The notes below the pieces were generated by a model. It worked only from the letters and a program-made list of their open reading frames with translations. It did not search any database and was not told the origin of the DNA. 64,000 bases of DNA, taken from positions 682,001-746,000 of the forward strand of contig NZ_CP032624.1 of NCBI RefSeq assembly GCF_003627055.1, given 5' to 3'. The translations under genes were made by a program, and so were the position numbers. How positions within the stretch are numbered: the first letter of the stretch is position 1; each line of letters opens with the position of its first letter. This DNA is from Gryllotalpicola protaetiae (GTDB lineage: Bacteria; Actinomycetota; Actinomycetes; Actinomycetales; Microbacteriaceae). Positions 58,931 to 64,000 of this stretch are shown piece after piece.

Positions 58931-59947
58931 TCACCAGCGATCGTGGAGCACAGCGCGGAAGCGGCGGTCGTAGATGTCGCGCACACGCGCGTTGAACTCA
59001 GGACCCAGTTCCGGCACGGATGCCGCTGCCGCGTTGCCCAGCGCCTGGTCGGCGTTCCTCGCACCGGGGATCACGGTCGACACCCCCGCCTGCTGAGTCA
59101 CCCAGGCGAGCGCCGCCTTGGCCGGCGTGAGCAGGGCATGGTTCTCGATCTTCCACTCCTCGCGCAGCTGGGCGACCGCGTCGGAGAACTCCTGCGCCGC
59201 GGCGACGCCCGACTCGAAGTCCACGCCCGAGAACGTCTCGCCGACGTCGAAAGCGGCCCCCTGCCGGTTGTAGGTGCGATGGTCGTTCTCGGGGAAGGTC
59301 GTGTCCTTCGTGTATCGCCCCGTGAGCAGGCCCGACGCGAGTGGCACGCGCGCGATGATGCCGACACCGGCGGCCTTCGCGGCCGGCAGCACCTCGTCGA
59401 GCGGCTTGAGCCGGAACGCGTTCAGGATGATCTGCACCGTCGCGACGTTCGGCCGCGCGATCGCGGTCAGCGCCTCGGCCGACGTCTCGACGCTGACGCC
59501 GTAGTTCGCGATGACTCCCTCGGAGACCAGCTGGTCGAGGGCGTCGAACACCTCGTCGTTCGAGTACACGGGGGTCGGCGGGCAGTGCAGCTGCACGAGG
59601 TCGATGGTGTCGGCGCGCAGATTCGCGCGCGAGCGGTCGAGCCATTGCCGGAAGTTCGCGAGGGTGTAGTTCTCGGGCACCTGGTCGAGACGGCGCCCCA
59701 TCTTGGTGGCGACGGTGATGCCGGCATCCGGATGCGCCGCCTTGAACCGGCCGACGATCGACTCGCTGCGGCCGTCGCCGTACACGTCGGCGGTGTCGAA
59801 GAAGGTGACGCCCGCCTCGGCCGACGCCTCGAGCACGGCCAGCGCATCGGCCTCGCTCACCGCGCCCCAGTCGGCCCCCAGCTGCCAGGTGCCGAGACCG
59901 ATGACGGAGACACTGCGCCCCGTCCTTCCGAGCGTCCGTTGCTGCAT
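58931..59947 (-). CDS. Aldo/keto reductase
   Basis: A 338-residue aldo/keto reductase of the long YajO/Kv-beta-like group. Tetrad: Asp51 and Tyr56 in FFDTADVYGDGRSE, Lys82 in ATKMGRR, His121 in VQLHCPPTP; NADP-binding VIPGARNADQ lies near the C-terminus. ATG 59947 has both GGAGG close by and TAGAGT 7 nt upstream. It differs clearly from the AKR5-like enzyme at 5571. Divergent from an acyl-CoA-dehydrogenase-like gene; no regulator in between. Confidence 0.9.
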   Translation of the reverse strand: MQQRTLGRTGRSVSVIGLGTWQLGADWGAVSEADALAVLEASAEAGVTFFDTADVYGDGRSESIVGRFKAAHPDAGITVATKMGRRLDQVPENYTLANFRQWLDRSRANLRADTIDLVQLHCPPTPVYSNDEVFDALDQLVSEGVIANYGVSVETSAEALTAIARPNVATVQIILNAFRLKPLDEVLPAAKAAGVGIIARVPLASGLLTGRYTKDTTFPENDHRTYNRQGAAFDVGETFSGVDFESGVAAAQEFSDAVAQLREEWKIENHALLTPAKAALAWVTQQAGVSTVIPGARNADQALGNAAAASVPELGPEFNARVRDIYDRRFRAVLHDRW

Positions 59948-60005
59948 GACCTCCACTCTAAGTGGGCCATGTCCGATGTCGGATGCCGGGAATAGGCTCG
60001 CGCCC
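59948..60005. promoter_or_regulatory. Divergent leaderless promoters, AKR / flavoprotein
   Basis: Minus strand: TAGAGT 7 nt before ATG 59947. Plus strand: TAGGCT 7 nt before ATG 60006. Only 58 bp separate the start codons. Confidence 0.55.
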
Positions 60006-61178
60006 ATGGCCGAATCGATCCCTGGGGTGTCCGTGCTTTCCGACGAGCTGCTCGAGCGCATCCGCTCGCGGGCGGCACGCTACGACCGTGAGAACGGATT
60101 CTTCGACGAGGACCTCGACGAGCTCGTCGCGGCCGGCTATCTGAAGGCGTTCGTCCCGGCCGGCTACGGCGGCCTCGGAATGACGCTCGCCGAGGTGGCG
60201 CGCGAGCAGCAGCGGCTGGCGGGCGCCGCACCGGCGACGGCGCTCGCGGTGAACATGCACCTCGTCTGGACCGGCGTCGCCAAGGTGCTGCGCGACCGCG
60301 GCGACGACTCGCTCGACTTCGTGCTGCGCGAGGCGGGCGCCGGCGAGATCTTTGGCTTCGGCATCAGTGAGGCGGGCAACGACCTGGTGCTGTTCGGTTC
60401 GACGACGGATGCCGCGCCCGAACCCGGCGGCGGCTACCGCTTCACCGGAACGAAGATCTTCACGTCCCTCTCGCCCGCGTGGACCCGGCTCGGCGTGACG
60501 GGACTGGACACCACCGGCGAAGACGCACCGCGGGTCGTCTACGGCTTCATCCCGCGCGACGCGGTCTCCGATGGCACGGTCGAGATCAAAGACGACTGGG
60601 ACACCGTGGGAATGCGGGCATCCCAGTCGCGCTCCACTGTGCTGAAGGGCGCGCTCGCGCCGGCCGACCGCGTCGTGCGCCGCCTCGCGCCCGGCCCGAA
60701 CCCGGACCCGCTGGTGTTCGGCATCTTCGCGAACTTCGAGCTGCTGCTCGCCTCGGTCTACACCGGCATCGGGGCGCGCGCGCTCGAGCTCGCGACCCTG
60801 ACGGTGAAAACGCGCAGCTCCCTCAAGACCGGTCAGCCGTACGCGCAAGACCCCGACATCCGCTTCAGAATCGCCTCGGCGGCGATCCAGCAAGATGCGC
60901 TGGCACCGCAGATCCAGGCCGTCGCGAGCGACGTCGACAACCTCGTCAACCACGGCGGCCAGTGGTTCCCGAAGCTCGTCGGCGTGAAGGTCCGGGCGAC
61001 GGAGACCGCACGCGAGGTCGTCGACAAGGCGATCCGCGTCTCTGGCGGCTCCTCGTACTTCAACTCGTCAGAACTGGGGCGGCTCTATCGCGACGTGCTC
61101 GCGGGCATCTTCCACCCCTCCGACGACGAATCGGCGCACACCACGGTCGCGAACGCGCTGCTGGGGCCGATCCAGTAG
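60006..61178 (+). CDS. Acyl-CoA-dehydrogenase-like flavoprotein
   Basis: A 390-residue protein of the acyl-CoA dehydrogenase fold: helical N-domain with VPAGYGGLGMTLAEVAREQQ, a beta domain with GFGISEAGND and YRFTGTKIFTSLSP, and a C-terminal helical bundle. Where classical dehydrogenases have the catalytic Glu in a YEGTSEI-like loop, this protein reads AGIFHPSDDESAHTT. That form is seen in flavin-dependent monooxygenases of this fold (DszC/SfnB-like) and in uncharacterised paralogues, so an oxygenase or other activity is as likely as fatty-acid oxidation. Leaderless (TAGGCT, 7 nt). Confidence 0.85.
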   Translation: MAESIPGVSVLSDELLERIRSRAARYDRENGFFDEDLDELVAAGYLKAFVPAGYGGLGMTLAEVAREQQRLAGAAPATALAVNMHLVWTGVAKVLRDRGDDSLDFVLREAGAGEIFGFGISEAGNDLVLFGSTTDAAPEPGGGYRFTGTKIFTSLSPAWTRLGVTGLDTTGEDAPRVVYGFIPRDAVSDGTVEIKDDWDTVGMRASQSRSTVLKGALAPADRVVRRLAPGPNPDPLVFGIFANFELLLASVYTGIGARALELATLTVKTRSSLKTGQPYAQDPDIRFRIASAAIQQDALAPQIQAVASDVDNLVNHGGQWFPKLVGVKVRATETAREVVDKAIRVSGGSSYFNSSELGRLYRDVLAGIFHPSDDESAHTTVANALLGPIQ

Positions 61179-61181
61179 CCC

Positions 61182-61290
61182 GGTCGCTGAGCGTTCGCCG
61201 TTGGACCGCGATCGCCCTGTGGGCGATCGCGCGGCGGACGCCGAGCGAGCTGTGCTCGCGAGGGCGCAGCCGGGCGCCTCGAAGCGATCA
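61182..61290. repeat. TTCGAGACG-type repeat with internal hairpin, third copy
   Basis: A ~108-bp element between convergent genes with terminal repeats GGTCGCT (61182-61188) and AGCGATC (61283-61289) and an internal hairpin CGCGATCGCCC/GGGCGATCGCG. On the minus strand its first three bases are the TGA of the S4 gene, followed by TCGCTTCGAGGCG and GGCTGCGCC, as in the copy at 58877. Confidence 0.65.
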
Positions 61291-61659
61291 GTGCCCGCGC
61301 AGCCGCTCCAGCGCGCGGCGCTCCCGCTTCGTCGGGCGCCCGGCACCGCGCTCGCGCACGACGGGAGCTGCGCGCTCCTCCTTTGGCGGCAGCGCCGGGG
61401 TGCGGTCGTCGACGGCCAGGGCCGCGACCGCCGCACCGACCCGCTTGGTCAGCAGCTGCTTGACGAACACGATGTGCTCGCGGTCGGTGACGGCGCGCAC
61501 CTCGTCGCCGATCTTCACGGGCTGCGCGGGTTTCGCACGGTCGCCGTTCACGCGGATGTGCCCGGCCTTCGCCGCCTCGGTCGCCGCCGACCGTGTCTTG
61601 TACAACCGCACCGACCACGCCCACACGTCGACGCGCACGCTGCTGAGCTCGGCGACCAT
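61288..61659 (-). CDS. S4-domain RNA-binding protein (Hsp15-like)
   Basis: A 123-residue protein with an N-terminal S4 domain (VRVDVWAWSVRLYKTRSAAT, then EAAKAGHIRVNGDRAKPAQP) and a basic C-terminus (RPTKRERRALERLRG). It is the Hsp15/HslR type, which in E. coli binds 50S subunits carrying stalled nascent chains. ATG 61659 shares its A with the ribokinase stop (TGATG), so the two are translationally coupled; ATG 61668 is an alternative. The TGA comes from a repeat element. Confidence 0.85.
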   Translation of the reverse strand: MVAELSSVRVDVWAWSVRLYKTRSAATEAAKAGHIRVNGDRAKPAQPVKIGDEVRAVTDREHIVFVKQLLTKRVGAAVAALAVDDRTPALPPKEERAAPVVRERGAGRPTKRERRALERLRGH

Positions 61660-62570
61660 CAGCGCCACTCCGCGAGCTCGGATGCGGTCGGATACGACGG
61701 CTGCGCGCCGCGGCGCGTGGTGCTGAAGGCGGCGACGACGGATGCCTCGGCAGCAGCGGCCGCGAGCGGATCGCCCTCGGCGAGCCGCACGGCGAGGGCG
61801 CCGGTGAAGGCATCCCCCGCGCCGGTCGTGTCTACGGCGTCGACCGAGGTCGCGTGCACCTCGGTGACGGCCTTGCCATCGACGACGACTGCTCCAGCGG
61901 CACCGCGCGTGACGACGATGCGGTCGATGCCGTGCGGCTGCAGGGCGGCGCGAAGCGCCTTCGCAGCCCCAGGCCAGGCCGGCGCAACCGTGGGCCCGAG
62001 CAGCTGCTCGGCCTCGAGCTCATTGACGATGAGCACGGAGACCGCGTCAAGCAGCTCGCCCGGCAGCGGCCGGAACGGCGACGGGTTGAGCACCACGGCG
62101 GCGCCGGCGGCCACCGCCCGCGCTGCCGCACGGAGCACCACGGGAAGCGGCACCTCGAGCGAGAGACAGACGATCGCGGCATCCGCATATGCCTCGACCG
62201 GAATATTCTCGGGCCCGATCGCCCCGTTCGCCCCCGGCACGAGGATGATCGAGTTCTCGCCTGCGTCGTCGACGGGGATGATCGCCTGGCCGGTCGGCAC
62301 CTCGGGCAGCATCGCGACGAAGGAGGTGTCGACGCCTGCTGCTGCGGCGTGCTCGCGCAGCATCCGCCCGCTGTCGTCATCGCCTACCGCGCCGACGAGC
62401 CGGACCCGGCCGCCCAATCGGGCCGCCGCGACCGCTTGATTCGCGGCCTTTCCGCCGGGCAGCACCTCGACATCTCGGCCCGAGACGGTCTCGCCGGGCG
62501 CGGGCAGACGGTCGACGCGGATGGCCAGGTCGGCGTTCAGGGCGCCGACCACGACGATGTGCTCAGTCAC
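61659..62570 (-). CDS. rbsK: Ribokinase
   Basis: A 303-residue PfkB-family sugar kinase of ribokinase type: VVVGALNADLAIRVDRLPAP at the start, the GGKAANQAVAAARLG signature 1, an Asn-rich strand region VLNPSPFRPLP and the anion hole with catalytic Asp in DAVDTTGAGDAFTGAL. It phosphorylates D-ribose at O5 for the pentose phosphate pathway. GTG 62570 overlaps the end of the FUSC gene by 8 bp. No ribose transporter is linked; ribose could come from the nucleoside hydrolase. Confidence 0.93.
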   Translation of the reverse strand: MTEHIVVVGALNADLAIRVDRLPAPGETVSGRDVEVLPGGKAANQAVAAARLGGRVRLVGAVGDDDSGRMLREHAAAAGVDTSFVAMLPEVPTGQAIIPVDDAGENSIILVPGANGAIGPENIPVEAYADAAIVCLSLEVPLPVVLRAAARAVAAGAAVVLNPSPFRPLPGELLDAVSVLIVNELEAEQLLGPTVAPAWPGAAKALRAALQPHGIDRIVVTRGAAGAVVVDGKAVTEVHATSVDAVDTTGAGDAFTGALAVRLAEGDPLAAAAAEASVVAAFSTTRRGAQPSYPTASELAEWR

Positions 62571-63996
62571 GCCTCAATGAAACCAAAACCTCGCGCAGGC
62601 CGCGCAGTTCGCCGCCGAGGTCGGCGCCGAGCTCGCGCGACGGGGCCGCGATGAACCGCTCGAGACCCGCGCCGAGGGCTGCCGCCCGGTCGATGAGATC
62701 GGCCGTGCGGCGTGCCCGCGCGATGCGACCGAACGTGACGATGCGCAGCGCGTGGAACGGGGGCGCGAGCTGGGCGATGCGGGCGGATGCCTCGCGCACC
62801 TCGGGCGCGAGTGCCGGGTAACTGGGCGCCGAGCGTTCGCCGGTCAGAACCTCGCGGCCGAGCCCGAGCAGATCGGCGGTGCGGCGCCGCGCGACGTCGA
62901 TCGACCGCACGGGGGCGATGAACGAACTCGCGGCGATCGCGATCAGACCGCCGAGCAGGATCGCGAGCAGCCGCTGCCCGAGCACATCGGTGCCGCCCTG
63001 GCCGAGGAAGTCGTAGAGCAGCGACAGGCCGCCGGTCATCGAGGCGGCCCACCACGCGTAGCTCACGGTGCGCAGCACGGCGCCGACGCCGAGGATGACG
63101 AACAGGGCGACGATCGCGGTCGAATCCCCAGGGGCGTAGAGCGTGCCGAGCAGCGTCGCGGCGACCGTGCCGACGCCCGCGCCGATGAGACGCTGAACGC
63201 CCTTGTAGACCACGTCGCCTCGGCCGCGGTTGCCGCTGTTCACGATGTACGCGGTGAGCACGAACCAGCCCAGATGGTCAGGCAGCAGCCACCAGCCGAG
63301 CAGGATCGCCGCGGCGAGCGAGATGGCGAGGTGGAGGGCCATGCGGTCGGATGCTGCGAGCTTCCGCGTCCCGTTCTCCGCCGGTCGACTCGCCTGCGCA
63401 GCAGGCGAATGGAGGCCGTTCGCGGGGGCGGGGGCATCCGGTCTCCATTCAGCCGCGTCGCGGCTGAGTCGACCGGCGGACGTGACCAACCATCCCAAGA
63501 TGGAACCCCACCCGACCGCGATCAGCGCAGCCAGCGCACCCCACCAGACCCCTGCGCCCGCGGCGAGCGCAGCGGCCGGCGTGACGAGCGAAGCGATGAA
63601 GGGGAACGACCACAGCGAGCCAAGCCGCGTCCACACCGGCCCGAAGCGGCGCACCCAGATCGCGGCGACCAGAGGCACCCCGATGAGAGCGAAGCCCAGC
63701 GCGGCATCCGAACGCACCACGTGCCCGAGCGCCGAGCCGAGCAGCGCGACGAGCGGGATGAGCGCGAAGCGCGCGACCCAGGTCACCCACTGCGGCATCC
63801 GCCCACCGCCGCCCGGGCCGGCCGACCGCTCGTCCGACCGGACTATCGACAGCGCGATGATCACGCCCGAGATGCACAGCTGAATGACGAGCGTCTGATT
63901 CCTCGCGAAGTACGCGATCGTCCAGAACGACAGCAGGGCGGCGATGACGGATGCCACGGCGAACCCGGCCCCGGCGCGCAGCCGCGCGAGTGACAT
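62563..63996 (-). CDS. FUSC-family membrane protein, possibly extending past the edge
   Basis: At least 477 residues with two clusters of membrane helices separated by a hydrophilic loop: the first starts FAVASVIAALLSFWTIAYF, the second ALHLAISLAAAILLGWWLLP. The latter continues FVLTAYIVNSGNRGRGDVVY and GVQRLIGAGVGTVAATLLG, the FUSC (fusaric acid/aromatic acid exporter) signature, and ends in a cytoplasmic helical domain. ATG at 63996 is plausible but the frame is open to the window edge. A 104-bp nested palindrome lies in the loop between the helix clusters. Overlaps rbsK by 8 bp. Confidence 0.85.
   Translation of the reverse strand: MSLARLRAGAGFAVASVIAALLSFWTIAYFARNQTLVIQLCISGVIIALSIVRSDERSAGPGGGGRMPQWVTWVARFALIPLVALLGSALGHVVRSDAALGFALIGVPLVAAIWVRRFGPVWTRLGSLWSFPFIASLVTPAAALAAGAGVWWGALAALIAVGWGSILGWLVTSAGRLSRDAAEWRPDAPAPANGLHSPAAQASRPAENGTRKLAASDRMALHLAISLAAAILLGWWLLPDHLGWFVLTAYIVNSGNRGRGDVVYKGVQRLIGAGVGTVAATLLGTLYAPGDSTAIVALFVILGVGAVLRTVSYAWWAASMTGGLSLLYDFLGQGGTDVLGQRLLAILLGGLIAIAASSFIAPVRSIDVARRRTADLLGLGREVLTGERSAPSYPALAPEVREASARIAQLAPPFHALRIVTFGRIARARRTADLIDRAAALGAGLERFIAAPSRELGADLGGELRGLREVLVSLRRD
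63377..63480. repeat. 104-bp nested palindrome inside the FUSC gene
   Basis: Outer arms TCCGCCGGTCGACTC (63377-63391) and GAGTCGACCGGCGGA (63466-63480) are perfect. Inside them sit two short hairpins, GCCTGC-GCA-GCAGGC (63392-63406) and AGCCGCG-T-CGCGGCT (63451-63465), and an inner stem GAATGGAG (63407-63414) with CTCCATTC (63443-63450). The result is a four-way cruciform. It is translated as the low-complexity loop between the two FUSC helix clusters. Confidence 0.8.
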
Positions 63997-64000
63997 CCGC

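Overview
The window looks like a chromosomal segment of a high-GC actinobacterium, most probably from the Microbacteriaceae. The signs are very high GC, almost exclusive use of G/C-ending codons, a very frequent GGATGCC/GGCATCC word, and a dominant promoter style: a TANNNT -10 box only 6-7 nt before the start codon, implying leaderless mRNAs for over twenty genes. I see no rRNA, prophage, insertion sequence or CRISPR array. One tRNA (Gln-TTG) is present.

Layout. 1-3734 is a decaying stretch: the 3' end of an encapsulin gene, a toxin-like remnant, an intact hemerythrin-domain gene, then fused remnants of a LysR regulator and a DNA-alkylation-repair protein, and a beta-mannosidase that has lost its N-terminus. 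3754-6398 is a MarR / MFS exporter / aldo-keto reductase unit. 6845-8702 has tRNA-Gln, a second MarR and the first shikimate-pathway enzyme (DAHP synthase), preceded by a leader peptide rich in Phe/Trp/Tyr and a terminator, which reads as a ribosome-dependent attenuator. 8789-15378 holds a methyltransferase, an acetyltransferase, an ABC-F protein and a large LuxR-type regulator with a degenerate P-loop. 15553-19798 is the housekeeping operon metG-tatD-rsmA-ispE. 19884-28873 carries a DUF4190 membrane protein, rsmI facing a protein O-mannosyltransferase, a lactonase-like hydrolase with its own MarR, a nucleoside hydrolase and a giant BTAD/NB-ARC regulator.

29018-31646 is an operon of a small HTH protein, a lone Clp N-domain protein and a DrrAB-like ABC exporter behind a near-consensus sigma70 promoter with repeated operator-like sites. 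31742-44523 is mostly metabolic: two sulfurtransferases in the window (the first here), a LysR-type substrate-binding domain without its HTH next to a DUF5997 protein, an M18 aminopeptidase, a divergent pair of citrate synthases (one fused to a DNA-binding domain), PPK2 and Ppx for polyphosphate, and sulfur amino-acid PLP enzymes. 44674-51281 holds the large helicase HrpA and PEP carboxylase. 53009-56481 is nrdAB; its small subunit has the metal-ligand and Phe signature of class Ic ribonucleotide reductases. 56712-64000 has an MFS protein, an OhrR-type peroxide sensor with a small zinc-ribbon protein, a second aldo-keto reductase, an acyl-CoA-dehydrogenase-like flavoprotein, an S4 RNA-binding protein, ribokinase and an FUSC membrane protein running to the window edge.

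The most distinctive non-coding content is a set of palindromic repeats: a 126-bp double-hairpin module present twice between convergent genes, a TTCGAGACG-type repeat with three copies (one inside hrpA, two supplying stop codons), and a 104-bp nested palindrome inside the FUSC coding sequence.
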